Notes: a model not told the origin generated them from the sequence alone. DNA of 64,000 nucleotides from Lingula anatina (GCF_001039355.2 NW_019773725.1:25758-89757), one strand, 5' to 3'. Positions 26,057 through 33,919 are shown, numbered from the stretch's first letter. Translations and numbers: made by a program.

Positions 26057-26204
26057 GAGAGAGACAGAGAGATCACGTGGCCATAAAAACCACACATTAT
26101 ATTAATTACTGCACATTCATTAACTTACTTTGCTCATTTTGTGTTGCACTTATTAAATGTTCAAATTCTTTGGAAATATCAAAGCAACACGTAAACTTCA
26201 ACAT
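10610..26204 (-). CDS. GSAP: Gamma-secretase-activating protein (GSAP), 29 visible exons
   Basis: In mammals GSAP binds gamma-secretase and the C-terminal fragment of the amyloid precursor protein and raises amyloid-beta output. It is cut to a 16-kDa C-terminal form (Pfam GSAP-16). I joined 29 exons from the ATG at 26202-26204 to the TGA at 10610-10612; each joint has GT/AG ends and matching phase, with no internal stop. Visible CDS is 2,813 nt, 270 residues before the gap at 20365-21133 and 666 after it. E9 ends with two carried bases and E11 starts in phase 0, so the missing exon must be 1 mod 3, exactly what the total needs. Human-like landmarks are FAWAQWD in E8, FLPGHFVHLLNV in E13 and the C-terminal FPPL...FIEST. 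Human GSAP is 854 residues; this one is longer through a Ser/Arg-rich insert (E18) and an acidic one (E20). The gene looks functional. Confidence 0.93.
10979..11004. repeat. (GA)n microsatellite in GSAP intron
   Basis: 13 GA units just inside the intron after exon 29. Confidence 0.9.
11035..11121 (-). CDS. GSAP: GSAP exon 29
   Basis: 87 nt, TFPPLSTLLKLLETK matching human EFLPLNYFIEILTDI. Its donor is 30 bp from a GA microsatellite at 10979-11004. Confidence 0.9.
11576..11671 (-). CDS. GSAP: GSAP exon 28
   Basis: 96 nt, DPVPRSARSSASSFEGDDLS then a Ser/Gly-rich tail. Low complexity and poorly conserved, but framed by a CAG acceptor and a GTAATC donor with the right phase. Confidence 0.8.
11990..12080 (-). 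CDS. GSAP: GSAP exon 27
   Basis: 91 nt, SVQYFIKSGHPCSKTFLAEQ then YVQATLLD, one base out. It aligns with human CRLWDHPMSSNIISRNHVTR. Confidence 0.9.
12321..12382 (-). CDS. GSAP: GSAP exon 26
   Basis: 62 nt, LEDNRETDRIKFQILSKLPK, matching human LDNTEKNEKLKFSIIVRLPP. CAG acceptor, GTTAGT donor. Confidence 0.93.
12715..12785 (-). CDS. GSAP: GSAP exon 25
   Basis: 71 nt, LFLQYVDSGILTLTPTFVEQ, matching human LLHCIDSGVLLLTETAVIRL. Start of the GSAP-16 core. Confidence 0.93.
12981..13029 (-). CDS. GSAP: GSAP exon 24
   Basis: 49 nt, GFHTFFTGLAFRCLDF, matching human GFHTLHTILGVQCLPL. It lies at the boundary of the mammalian GSAP-16 fragment. Confidence 0.92.
13495..13589 (-). CDS. GSAP: GSAP exon 23
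   Basis: 95 nt, ELFQAMERYLMVTQDLAFPL matching human FAVFHIMTRILEATNSLFLP. GTGGGT donor. Confidence 0.9.
13903..13948. repeat. Perfect 22-bp hairpin with 2-base loop
   Basis: The arm at 13903-13924 (atggtaataaatgccaaatt...) is the exact reverse complement of 13927-13948, with only CT between. It lies in the intron between GSAP exons 22 and 23. It may be a MITE core or a foldback relic. Confidence 0.9.
14045..14115 (-). CDS. GSAP: GSAP exon 22
   Basis: 71 nt, FIQSKQLFHMLWSILNTQEK then IVH, two bases out. Similar to human LLDLICHIVEASWRKHNLHS in pattern. Confidence 0.87.
14301..14341. repeat. (GA)n microsatellite next to GSAP exon 21
   Basis: Interrupted GA tract ending 8 bp from the exon 21 boundary at 14350. 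On the transcript it is a CU-rich tract immediately after the donor. Confidence 0.9.
14350..14445 (-). CDS. GSAP: GSAP exon 21
   Basis: 96 nt, LSQHMSKYLKQDVQGKIQNL then ASEYVSCQ. It matches human LKDHFLRHLQGVEKKKIEQM. The donor GTTTGT is a weaker form. Confidence 0.9.
14937..15105 (-). CDS. GSAP: GSAP exon 20 (acidic insert)
   Basis: 169 nt, phase 2 in, 0 out. It is Thr/Pro/Lys-rich first (NEVLTPKVPIKAKSVTIVTP), then acidic (GEEKEEEFVYEDQP). It looks like a disordered linker before the C-terminal helical part. Confidence 0.8.
15439..15527 (-). CDS. GSAP: GSAP exon 19
   Basis: 89 nt, phase 0 in, two bases out; basic (GRGRRVLKTLSMKFRKL). The acceptor is GTTTCAG at 15528-15534. An upstream AG at about 15552 would put a stop in frame, which decides the start. 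Homology to human is weak, so the exon rests on phase and splice sites. Confidence 0.7.
16025..16270 (-). CDS. GSAP: GSAP exon 18 (Ser/Arg-rich insert)
   Basis: 246 nt, 82 whole codons, the longest exon. It begins NYNNHKLAQVTYFPMKHSVN, then a basic/serine-rich stretch (MGRRHSSGGDSGQRARKL), then a helix-like segment ending RDRPEDFQ. I cannot align much of it to human GSAP, so this part is lineage-specific or fast-evolving. Confidence 0.82.
16666..16763 (-). CDS. GSAP: GSAP exon 17
   Basis: 98 nt, phase 1 to phase 0. STYSAMRRQIERDQLQLLPF matches human ASSYWSVYSETSNMDKLLPH. Confidence 0.88.
16982..17051 (-). CDS. GSAP: GSAP exon 16
   Basis: 70 nt, LIEYMCNDIASPEVELLMEE, matching human IIQWISENVSACHSFDLIQE. 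CAG acceptor, GTGAGT donor. Confidence 0.9.
17440..17600 (-). CDS. GSAP: GSAP exon 15
   Basis: 161 nt ending in phase 0. KKECLQRMFTDCYTNSTKMA then ILNYVIIKTKDWGVVKQ matches human LLQLLQNTCLDCEKMAALHC, the start of the helical part. Confidence 0.9.
17608..17636. repeat. (AAAT)n microsatellite
   Basis: About seven AAAT units directly beside the exon 15 acceptor. On the minus strand it forms the T-rich tract upstream of the AG. Confidence 0.88.
17898..17993 (-). CDS. GSAP: GSAP exon 14
   Basis: 96 nt, phase 1 in and out. DVAYPDLTEEAGVEKTSLSK then GGLLTHLYREKS; the LY..LLS-like end matches the human SGKLYRALLSQ region. Weakly conserved but well framed. Confidence 0.82.
18134..18380 (+). repeat. 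Dispersed repeat, copy 1 (in GSAP intron)
   Basis: Shares with 27797-28022 the ordered blocks gtccctgg/tttttttctaaaa, agccatc..tggag.tcacgtg, gctgtttt, tttattgtgaaatat and catacgaagagtt.ttatcc. It lies between exons 13 and 14 of GSAP. Its class (SINE or MITE) cannot be told from three diverged copies. Confidence 0.75.
18394..18486 (-). CDS. GSAP: GSAP exon 13
   Basis: 93 nt with VLVFLPGHFVHLLNVSLEYE, one of the most conserved stretches of the family (human VAVYLPGHFFHLLNVQ). The dispersed repeat at 18134-18380 ends about 12 bp beyond the donor. Confidence 0.95.
18747..18778. repeat. (CA)n microsatellite
   Basis: 16 CA units in the intron between GSAP exons 12 and 13. Confidence 0.92.
18879..18956 (-). 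CDS. GSAP: GSAP exon 12
   Basis: 78 nt, QCVVPVATQANAAKNRIFF, with phase 1 in and out. It corresponds to human TFTTSLENVGSHMTKGITFL. Confidence 0.85.
19259..19330. repeat. 24-bp tandem repeat, three copies
   Basis: Three units of tataattgttgaaatctgtg with a gttgc/gtcgc spacer, period 24; the first unit is slightly diverged. Intronic in GSAP. Confidence 0.8.
19356..19830. mobile_element. GATCGATC MITE, outer copy (interrupted by another)
   Basis: Terminal inverted repeats: gaccccgttcccatgcctag then atcgatctag on the left, and ctagatcgatctaggtatgg then aaaggagtc on the right. Sub-terminal aggggattctcgctgaa mirrors the right side. AAT follows the right end and precedes the left end, a possible 3-bp target duplication. 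The inner element at 19526-19742 splits it. Confidence 0.8.
19526..19742. mobile_element. GATCGATC MITE, inner copy
   Basis: Ends ggctctattcccatagattt and tctatggaaatggggtg, with TAA on both sides. The 3-bp TAA/TTA target duplications seen here and at 44771 fit PIF/Harbinger-type MITEs. Internal tccccgcggggagtctcact mirrors gtgaacccccagggag. Confidence 0.8.
19866..19935 (-). CDS. GSAP: GSAP exon 11
   Basis: 70 nt, phase 0 in, one base out. GEVPLQYSVCMIHHG matches human GQITYSVFYIHKG. GTAAGT donor. It is numbered 11 on the assumption of one lost exon in the gap. Confidence 0.88.
20365..21133. other. Assembly gap (769 N) hiding a GSAP exon
   Basis: A run of 769 N. By phase, an exon of length 1 mod 3 belongs between 21322 and 19935. 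Human GSAP has about 40 residues here (the KLVNFGCDYHQY...LCVCYSP stretch). I saw no candidate in the readable flanks, so it most likely sits in the gap. Confidence 0.95.
21322..21371 (-). CDS. GSAP: GSAP exon 9
   Basis: 50 nt, FDVILDLPIPQAKKSS plus two carried bases. It continues human-like LMFEVPLDISLS. The following exon is missing because the assembly gap begins about 190 bp downstream. Confidence 0.88.
21978..22169 (-). CDS. GSAP: GSAP exon 8
   Basis: 192 nt, 64 whole codons. It holds FGKFAWAQWDMHLQRLYIIH, the best match to human FVWAQWDMSEQRLYYIDL, and ends HPFELM. TTTTTAG acceptor, GTAAGT donor. Confidence 0.95.
22679..22728 (-). CDS. GSAP: GSAP exon 7 (small, 50 nt)
   Basis: 50 nt between a CCAG acceptor and a GTAAGT donor. 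It converts phase 1 to phase 0, as needed between E6 and E8. It encodes (A)IGLYHIAMARMGDKGI, matching human IEQFRIHVAQEDGNRVVI. A second partial copy at 22875-22920 comes from the assembly duplication and has no donor. Confidence 0.9.
22683..23065. repeat. False 192-bp duplication joined by a single N
   Basis: 22683-22873 and 22875-23065 are the same sequence apart from one C in a C run, with one N at 22874 between them. The unit contains most of GSAP exon 7 and the left half of the neighbouring MITE. The pattern fits two overlapping contig ends placed end to end. Confidence 0.88.
22976..23238. mobile_element. MITE family B, complete copy
   Basis: A near-perfect hairpin: ttaggcttcattcacatg at one end and catgtgaacgaagcctaa at the other, with the inverted repeat running almost to the centre (taactggctcg / cgagccagtta). 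Other copies: the partial duplicate at 22784-22873 and the window start. No coding capacity. Confidence 0.88.
23239..23366. mobile_element. Small MITE C
   Basis: Ends ctagtctgagggtcaaatat and atatttgacccttgggacta, with inner gtgacccac and gtgggtt also mirrored. About 128 bp, directly against element B. Confidence 0.75.
23709..23721. repeat. G homopolymer
   Basis: A G run of about 13 in the intron between GSAP exons 6 and 7. Confidence 0.85.
23878..24045 (-). CDS. GSAP: GSAP exon 6
   Basis: 168 nt. VFLAELQPQNNVFNL then VKVQFLYGQYRGFGE align with human LLVEIHPVNNVKVL and VQFLYPHIES. Phase 1 in and out. Confidence 0.92.
24405..24570. mobile_element. Short hAT-like MITE
   Basis: Ends caggggcggatttagg and ctggatccgctcctg, an imperfect inverted repeat of the CAGGGGCGGAT type often seen in non-autonomous hAT elements. 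Inside, gaagacggtc occurs three times. TGAAG occurs next to both ends; a full 8-bp duplication is not visible. Lies in the GSAP intron between exons 5 and 6. Confidence 0.65.
24841..24900 (-). CDS. GSAP: GSAP exon 5
   Basis: 60 nt, phase 1 in and out. FTSFEPSQEWDHSSHVQPK fills the variable hydrophilic loop seen at this place in the human protein. CAG acceptor, GTGAGT donor. Confidence 0.85.
25182..25251 (-). CDS. GSAP: GSAP exon 4
   Basis: 70 nt, phase 0 in, one base carried out. VLFIHDKKLTIVGASINQEH matches human LLYTFEKDLQVFSCSVNSER in pattern, a strand of the N-terminal propeller-like region. Confidence 0.9.
25556..25609 (-). CDS. GSAP: GSAP exon 3
   Basis: 54 nt, 18 whole codons (DIEVTHVGIYDPVKQTNK), the counterpart of human FGLYDCQTRQNE. 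AG acceptor after a T-rich tract, GTAAAA donor. Confidence 0.88.
25878..25969 (-). CDS. GSAP: GSAP exon 2
   Basis: 92 nt. The carried A completes an Asn codon, then VVGQEKDGIVLYTWD aligns with the human NVERNGNIIYTY segment. CAG acceptor at 25970-25972, GTAAGT donor, ends on a complete codon. Confidence 0.92.
26016..26072. repeat. (GA)n microsatellite in GSAP intron 1
   Basis: Long interrupted GA tract between exons 1 and 2. Confidence 0.92.
26129..26204 (-). CDS. GSAP: GSAP exon 1 (start codon)
   Basis: 25 codons plus one base (A). It starts MLKFTCCFDISKEFEHLI, resembling the human N terminus in length and in an FD motif near the start. A GTAAGT donor follows. The start was chosen because it is the ATG that opens the frame feeding E2; the 5'UTR and start site are not defined. 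Confidence 0.8.
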
Positions 26205-27030
26205 CTCCGATCACGGGATTCTGAAAGCTGGTCACAGCGCCATCAATCGACAATCTTTCCAAGACAAGCCACACGGTTAAATTTCGAAGTACAACCTGCT
26301 GGAATGATCCGTCGCAACTGTCGCAACGACTTTTGTAAGAACAGCGCTTTGTTGCACAATAGCCAGGTTGCTCTCATTGCTAGATCGGTGAATGTGTATG
26401 CTACCTGCTGTAACTAACTCTTGATTTAATAATCCTGTTAGAAGGATATATTATAATTATCGCAAGCGTACATGTAGTTCCTAATAAAACTGATAGCAGA
26501 TTGCAGAAATCGAGTTAGCTGGCAGTTGTCACACCTGTGTACATTCCACGTAACTCATGCTGATACTATTGCCAGTTTCTTATACTTTTTAAATAAAATT
26601 CAAATTGATCACTTGGTTTACAGATAAAAAAGCCGTTAAAACTTGCCTTGAGTGTCAGGACACCATAAAGCTAGCTTGCTCACGTAGGCCCTATACTTTT
26701 TCATGTGGTAGCTTTACAGTGTTGCTGTAATATGGGTAATATACATGTATGAAATCAAGATCGAAATGTAGAACCTACAGTATTAAAACTGCACCTTCTT
26801 CAAAATTCGGGTCGAAAACTCTTAATCCACCCCTCCAGTGCAATATGTAAGAAACAAATGTAACAAATGGAAATTAATGAAACGAAATCCTCTACTATTT
26901 CTTTAAGTGATTCTACATGTATTTGAAACTGTGGCGGCATTTGGTTGAGTTTATAGTAACAATGATTTGGCACGTCTACTGGACTATTTATATAAAATCT
27001 AAGTACTAAATATTGTTATAATCATCATCA

Positions 27031-27091
<61 letters not shown>

Positions 27092-27600
27092 CTTCGTACA
27101 TGAATCACAATTCTTGTTGGAGACATAAACGAACGAGGGTGCTTCTCACAAATAGCAGTCTGTACCGGTAGGCCTACGCGTTCAGAGACTGACAACTTGA
27201 AAGTCACCCAAACAGAGTTCCCGCGGTTAATTCAGCTCAAACATGTGGAAGCAATCCCGCGAAAGCGAGTAAAACCCCCAGTAACGTAATTACGTAAATG
27301 TTAGGACCTTTTAAAGTAACCGGCACATGTGCAAGTAAACCGCCTGATGTGAAAGGACTTACATAAAACTGCTGTCGGTGGGCGTTAGCCTACTGCACTT
27401 CACCGTAGCCTTTAATCTATGTCTCAATTTAGTTTAAGCAGAAATTCACTTGACTTCTCTCCCAGAGTATACATACGCAATGGGAACATCACTGCAATGG
27501 CAGTGGGCGAAGGGAATTTGAATTCTTAGTGTTGCTTGATGGTGCATTTCATTCTATTGCCTTCTGCATGAAGAGGAAATACAAAAATGCAAAATGGATA
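26205..27600. other. Upstream region of GSAP
   Basis: Must hold the GSAP 5'UTR and promoter, but no TATA box or start site can be fixed. Sequence just above the ATG (26205-26345) is richer in CpG than the surroundings. An (ATT)n run lies at 27020-27091. No divergent gene was recognised. Confidence 0.4.
27020..27091. repeat. (ATT)n/(ATC)n microsatellite
   Basis: About 24 trinucleotide units starting as ATC and continuing as ATT. Confidence 0.92.
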
Positions 27601-27605
27601 ACAAC

Positions 27606-27790
27606 CAGGGGCGGATCCAGGATAATTTGAAGAGGGGCGTCCGCCCCAAACTTAGTATTTTAGAGGGCGAACGGTGCCATTTGGTACGGTTTAGATCTAT
27701 GATTCAGCTAGTCAAAATTCTAATTACAAGATGGGAACTAGAAATCGAAGGGGGTCAGGACCCTCCTGACCCCCCCCCCCCCTCTGACGT
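27606..27790 (+). mobile_element. hAT-like element fragment
   Basis: Starts caggggcggatccagg, the same end type as the element at 24405. It contains ggggtcaggaccctcctgac followed by a C13 run. The mirrored right end is not present next to it, so it is a truncated or rearranged copy. Confidence 0.5.
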
Positions 27791-27796
27791 TCTGAT

Positions 27797-28022
27797 GTTC
27801 AAAGTTGGTCCCTGTTTTTTTTCTAAAAGTTGTTTTATTACATAGGGTAGCCATCTATGGAGATCACGTGGTCCGATGGCAAGCACAGATTCCAAAATAG
27901 TTGCGATAACCGCTGTTTTGGTAGTAAAAGATAATTTTTTATATTTCTGTGAGTTTTTTTTTATTACAATATATTTATTGTGAAATATGGTTCTCATACG
28001 AAGAGTTGTTATCCATTTAAAT
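27797..28022 (+). repeat. Dispersed repeat, copy 2
   Basis: Same family as 18134-18380. It also shares gtggtccgatggcaagca with copy 3 at 38735-38945. It starts right after the hAT-like fragment. Confidence 0.75.
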
Positions 28023-28349
28023 CTCGACATTCCGACAAATCTGTTACATGAACACATGCAATTGAGTCTTATCTTAAGTGCAGCGGAATACACCGTTCTA
28101 CTCAGGAAAGAAAGGTGGGTGGGGTGTCCTTCGCTCACCTGGATCCACAGTATGGGTTTTAAAACTATGCCTGGGTCCAGTTTCATCAACACTGGATGGC
28201 GCTATCCTACGGATAAAATTGTTATCCTCTGGACAGTTAACCTGTGGATAAAGTAATGTTTCAAAAATGGCAGACAAATATTTTTTGTTTCTGATGTAGC
28301 TATCTAGTGGTAAAAATGACTGCTTTTCTTCAGGACAACTGTCCATAGG

Positions 28350-30030
28350 ACAACCATTTTCTACAGTGTAAAGTGTTTTTCATATGATAGCCCTATCAAC
28401 TGTTGAAACTGCAGATGGCCCCTGGTGAACAAGCCATAAGTTAGTTCAGCCATTATTCATCGTTTGTAAATTGAAAAAAAAAGTGATGGCAAAATAGATA
28501 TGACCTGAGGGAAAGGAGGGAGAAACAAATCACCTACTCTTTGTCTGCCCCCATATAACAGCAACAAACTCAACTTGACTTTTCTTTGGCACACATTTAT
28601 TTAAAAAATGCCCTTAATACCTTTCTAAAGGGCGTTGTCAAAAAGCTTTATACATCACTGGCAAGCATGGGAAGTTGTTCTAAAGGGTTGATGTCGGGTC
28701 TAGAATTCTGCTGCTGCCCCACAATGTTCAAAAGAGATGTTTTTCTTTTTAAATTTTACACAGCATTATGGAACATCCGCCCTATACTGTATACGAAGCA
28801 CTAGTATAGAGATTCACCAATTGCTCCCCACTAGCTTTCATTCTCGATCAAAACATATGGAATACAGCGTTTCCAGCTGTAAATAAGGTGGGAAGACTTT
28901 AAGCAAACATGAAAGAGAATTCATCTCCGACGATTTTAAACAAATTTGTCCATGCTCATTTCTTTCTTATCTTTTCCAATAAAATCGCATCAAATAAACT
29001 GCCCCAGTGGGAGAGATGTTGACTCTGTCTCCACACAAGACGTCGTGCATAACGAAAATGAACTTTGTAGATTTGAAATGAACTACAGACTGAAACACAA
29101 GACACTGAGTACCTATTCTCATATATAAATATGATTGTACAATCCCTTTTTACACACTTCTTCAATACCAATATTGGAAATATGCAATCAAATTTCCTAT
29201 CTTTGAACAGTTACCATTTTCAGTTAAAGGTAATGTTTTGATAATTAAGCCAAAACTGATGAAGGCTACTTTTAGCTGAAGTACACATTGGCAGCAATGT
29301 TTAGGAACCCTAGCAGGATTGCTGGCCGCTTTCTAATATGAGATGTTTTGAGTGCTACAAATGTAGTCAAACATTAAAAAATTAAGGACTCCCATCAGTC
29401 ACATCCTTTCTAGTTTGCTTATTTATTAATTTGTTTATTTCTTTTATTTGTAACCTAGTGGGTGTAAAGTTAATTGGTTACGATTTATTCAATTAATAAG
29501 TCAGCTCATTTTAATAAAGGCCCTCAAAAGTGTGATTTTCTAAAGAGTCAACTAGTGCGTAAATTGTTTTCTTCTTCAAGATTGGGAAATGTCAAAGACA
29601 AATCAGGTTTTGGCTGATTGATTGATTTCGCAATCAAAAAGTAATTTTCCGTGGCGTGGGGGCAACAACTGCAAAGTGGGCGATATGAACTTTCCAAGTA
29701 TGAGGTCATAGAAATAAATATTTTTTTGTTTTAGGAGACGTAAACAAGTGCTTGGTGAGATTATCATTGCCTTATAAGAGATACTGAGTATTTAATTGAC
29801 AAAGAAGAATGTGATTTTTTTAAAGATCACACATAAGTTGACGGAAAGAAAAAAGGTTAGCGCGTTTGCCTTATATTATCTTTGTATGAAAAGAGAGGCG
29901 CTTAAAAATAAACTTATGAAAGACCAACTCGTCGTCGTCACTATAAAATTTCAACCTGAAGTGACTAAACAAGTGTATAACGCAGATTGGGCACATAAGC
30001 AGTTTGAGGACCAGGCGTTGAAGAAGATAA
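28350..30030. other. Intergenic, no gene recognised
   Basis: AT-rich sequence. The frame at 29796-30044 would encode a Lys-rich 82-residue peptide of no known family; it ends at the tandem array, so I do not call it. Confidence 0.4.
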
Positions 30031-30031
30031 T

Positions 30032-30440
30032 AAAATGTTTGTAAGGTGAGCTTGATACCACCACAGTGTCTCATTGAATGCACTAGAGAGATTACCAATA
30101 TGTCATAAAGGCATGATGTGCTTTGCAGAAAAATAAAATAAATTGTTTGAAAGGTGAGCTTGATACCAGAAAGCGCCCCATTGAATGCACTAGAGAGATT
30201 ACGAATATGTCATAAAGGGACGGTGTTCTTTGCAGAAAAATAAAATAAATTGTTTGAAAGGTGAGCTTGATACCAGGAAGTGTCCCATTGAATACACTAG
30301 AGGGATTACGAATATGTCATAAAGTGATGGTGTTCTGTTATAAAAATATAATAAAATGTTTGAAAGGTGAGCTTGATACCAGAACGTGTCATGAATGCAC
30401 TAGAAGGATTACTAGAAGGATTACCAATATGTCATATAGG
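30032..30440. repeat. ~107-bp tandem repeat array, about four copies
   Basis: The motif ggtgagcttgatacca recurs at 30044, 30153, 30260 and 30366 (spacing 109, 107, 106). It is followed each time by cattgaatgcactagag..attac.aatatgtcata (partly missing in the fourth unit) and an A/T-rich joint with AAATAAAATAAA. The last unit carries a small extra duplication of the agaaggatta type. Confidence 0.9.
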
Positions 30441-33140
30441 AATGGTTTTCTGTTCAGAAAAAGAAAGGTAGGCTGTAACATCAAATACCAACTGGCTTTA
30501 TTAAGTTATTCTAGAAAGGCTTATCATTAAAACTGACATGATGCCACCAAGTTTCTTTTACGTGAATTAAGTTTTTTTTATCTCTTGCGTAACGATGATG
30601 AAATAGTAAATCATATCATAGATAGCAAACGCGTTTAGTCTCTAGAAAATGTACAACTTCCATGGACTTTATAATTTTTTCAGTGAGAATATATTTAAAA
30701 ATTGATAGGGAACTACAACTTAGAACAGGGCTGCAAATACTGCTATGAAATACATCATAACCTAACCTGCACTAATCATACGGGCCCCTGAACTTCCATC
30801 TCTAGGACTACTATTCCTGTCACACATGCAAGATTGGGGTTTTTCCGACCGGCGGGGAGCCTCCTCTGCCTTTTTCTTTTCCTCTTTATATTATCCTTCC
30901 CTTCGTTTTTAACGTCCTCTCTCCACAGTAAAATCCCCCCCCCCCCCAAAAAAAAAAAAAAAAAAGTTCGTGTAAATGAGAAATCTCCTAAGGTAAGCGT
31001 AATAACACCCGATCCGCCTACCGATCTTTTAAAGAATCTAGTAAACCTCGTTTTACGTGCCATTGTAGGCCTAGAATAGTACATTTACATCGTAAGTGTA
31101 TAGATTGATCATGTAAGTAACAAATTGCGTTTCATGCACACAAATTGATGGGCCCTGTCAGTAAAGAAGAGCTGCGTGCCTTGTCAAATTACATGGTGTG
31201 GAAATGTCGAATTTCCACGGCAAATTAGTTGACCAGTGAGGCTCAGGTGTATTTCTGTGATTCCGCATGTACCAGTTCACTTCGAGAGGTCCTTACCTGC
31301 CACAGGAGGTCTACTCTCTTTCACAAGTTATCCACTAGTTTGTTTTCTTTCTAGAGCAAGTATCTTTTGTAACGTCCAGGTTATTGCTTGTACGTTGACG
31401 AACCCTCTACTATGTTAATTTTTCGGCACCATCTGTATCACATATTGTGTACGGTACTTTGTGAGAGGTGTGATGTAGACTAAGTGTTTCTTGTTTTTAA
31501 AGATATTAATAAATAATTACCTCTTTTAGGACATCAAGAACGACTTTGACAAGCAAACCAAATTTAGCTTGAAACCAACAAATGACACACATATTATAAA
31601 ATAACATTTGAATTTAAAATAGAATGTTTTCGCAGTATGTTCTTTACATTTTCCTTTGAAGGTTTTTGGAAACCTATGCTAAATAGATCTTATTTCGTCC
31701 GGTATGTATACCTTTTAAAATTTTATCGTTTTCTTTGTATAACTAACAATCTCTTGGTTGCTACTGCTTGGTTGCTTTTATAAACTTATTATAATACTTC
31801 CCTTTGATGCTTTGTCAATTTATCTTTCATGAATCTTGTCCAAATTATGAGATATGGGATAGCCTTTTGTCCAAGGTTATGTGGATTATTTATTGTCTGC
31901 ATGGCAAACAATGCTGATAGCGAATAATGGCGTTTTTGATATTTTTACTTGTTTTTGAGTGTTGGTTTGAATAGACTTTTGAAGTTATTTCTTTTAAACG
32001 TATTATCCACAAACTGATGTGGTTTTCGATGGTCTGTAACTGTAAGAAGATCTTTGAAATCATAATCGAAAGCACATGTCAGGTAAATCCGGAAACGACA
32101 ATTGTAAATCTAAGAACAGAACCGATATTATATAAAGATATATCTTGAAGGATGCCAAACAGAATTACCTTCGGATAATATTAATTTTAATGATTTACGA
32201 TTTAATGAAGAGTTATAATAGTTTGAGAACCACTAATGAAGAAAGAAGCGCCAGGCGTCTATCAAATTCCCGCCGCCCACACCATGTGCGCCGACCCGAT
32301 GATGCTGTAGTCTACTGATGCTGATGCTGATGGAACCCTCCAATGGGTTCTACGTTATAACCAACAGACATCCCTTGCGTTTACATACAAGACAGCTGAT
32401 GTGATCAGTTTGCGTATACTTCAGTAAAGACGTACACGTTAATCCAGAAATGACAACAGGAAGTCTCCCAACAGAAACGTTATCTAGTGGGACGTAAGAG
32501 GCCAACGGATGAATACACGGCAATGTTCCTGGTCCAACAGATGTTTTAATGAAAAGCTAAAATCCAGAAAATTTTGTTTAAAGTCTAATCATACACCCGG
32601 ACAATAAAACTTGTTTTGGAAAATATCCCAGACAACAAGAATCATTTCAGTCCGCACGTATCTAGGTCATTATATTGCTGTTAAGGGCAGGCTCTGGCAA
32701 AATGCCGTAAACACCAGGATAAGAATTTTTAATCTCATCTGATTTTTGGAAAACGAAATTTTCATCAACCAATTCATTTCCTCAGTACATTCAAATCTCA
32801 AGGGTATAAGTAATTACATTATAATGTTCCGAGCCTTGTACAAGACGAAAGAAACGTTTTTCAAATCGTCCAAGCGGAAGCTCACCACTGGAGCCATACA
32901 ATTATTATTCCAGTCGGGGGAGTTGATTGAAATGGCTCTCCTGACTAGGTTACTTGATGAACTAAAGTGGTGCTCTTTTTCTTGTACAATCCACCTACCA
33001 GATTGGAAGGCGATTGAAAAAACAAATCTGAAAGAGTTATATTTAGGTGTTAGATGGCATAGTTGATGAATACCAGCATGTTTCCTACCTCTTTTCCTCC
33101 AAACAACCCGATCTCCATCACGTAAATAAATAAAATAAAG
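30441..33140. other. Intergenic, no gene recognised
   Basis: Nothing coding was found. It holds a C13/A18 double homopolymer at 30935-30965. Confidence 0.4.
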
Positions 33141-33148
33141 TAATAACT

Positions 33149-33169
33149 CCCCACCCCCACCCCACCCCC
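33149..33169 (-). other. G-quadruplex candidate
   Basis: The plus strand has four C runs (4, 5, 4, 5) separated by single A. On the minus strand this is four G runs with one-base loops, the classic pattern for a very stable quadruplex. Confidence 0.65.
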
Positions 33170-33744
33170 ACATACAAGAATAAAACATAAAATTGTTGGT
33201 CACTATTATCGAACTATTGCTATGCTTAACGGTACCCATTTTATTTCGCATCAATGGCTTGATAGGTGGCGACCATGAGTTTGGGAGTTTGAGAATTGCT
33301 CAGATGTGCATCGTATTTAATATTGTACGGAATTTAATTATGTTTGCCATTCTGATTATTTCATTGTGATGCCACCTGATGAGTAATAAAAAGTTCACCC
33401 ACAAAACAATCCAAATTTTCATAAAGGCACTTCAATAATTTTTTTCTAAGGTCAGTGTACTTACATGGACTAGTGATGAAAAAGGGAGGGGGGAAGCAGG
33501 GTGGCTGTTTACAGTATTTAGTATGAAAAGCTAAATGTTTTAATAATGGCCTGTGTTCAGCGCGAATTACACCAATAAATAAATAAATAGAGCAAGTGAA
33601 ACTTACGACAAATAAGTTGGCAAAAATGTACAATGCAAAAATATACACCCCCAAAGGTGCGCGTACGTGCGCGTGTTTTAATTTTCAATAAAAAAAAACC
33701 CGGGAAACAAAAAATATATTGAACGTTTAAAGCGTAATGGGTCT

Positions 33745-33919
33745 CCGGTACCTACGCCTTTAGCAGAATGGATTCCAGGGTAGTTTTGCTGGGCACGTAG
33801 TAAAATGATCGTAATTACTGATACTATGATTCCCAGCGGATTCCCGGTACACACATCGTTAGGAAAATGGATTGACTGGCCACGTAGACTAAGTCGAATT
33901 GGTCATTACTATTGATACT
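33745..33919. repeat. Degenerate direct repeat, period ~99 bp
   Basis: Two units: cggtacctacgcctttag..aatggatt..cacgtag..gatacta and cggtacacacatcgttag..aatggatt..cacgtag..gatacta. Confidence 0.6.

Noticed and set aside
25855-26280. Frames through the GA repeat on both strands near GSAP exon 1
   Set aside because: They are Ser-Leu or Arg-Glu repeats from the microsatellite; the true exon boundaries are set by splice sites and phase.
29796-30044. 82-residue Lys-rich frame ending at the tandem array
   Set aside because: No family match or start context; it ends in the repeat unit. Kept only as a note under the array.
30032-30440. CRISPR-like array
   Set aside because: Whole ~107-bp units repeat without unique spacers, in an animal genome; it is an ordinary tandem repeat.
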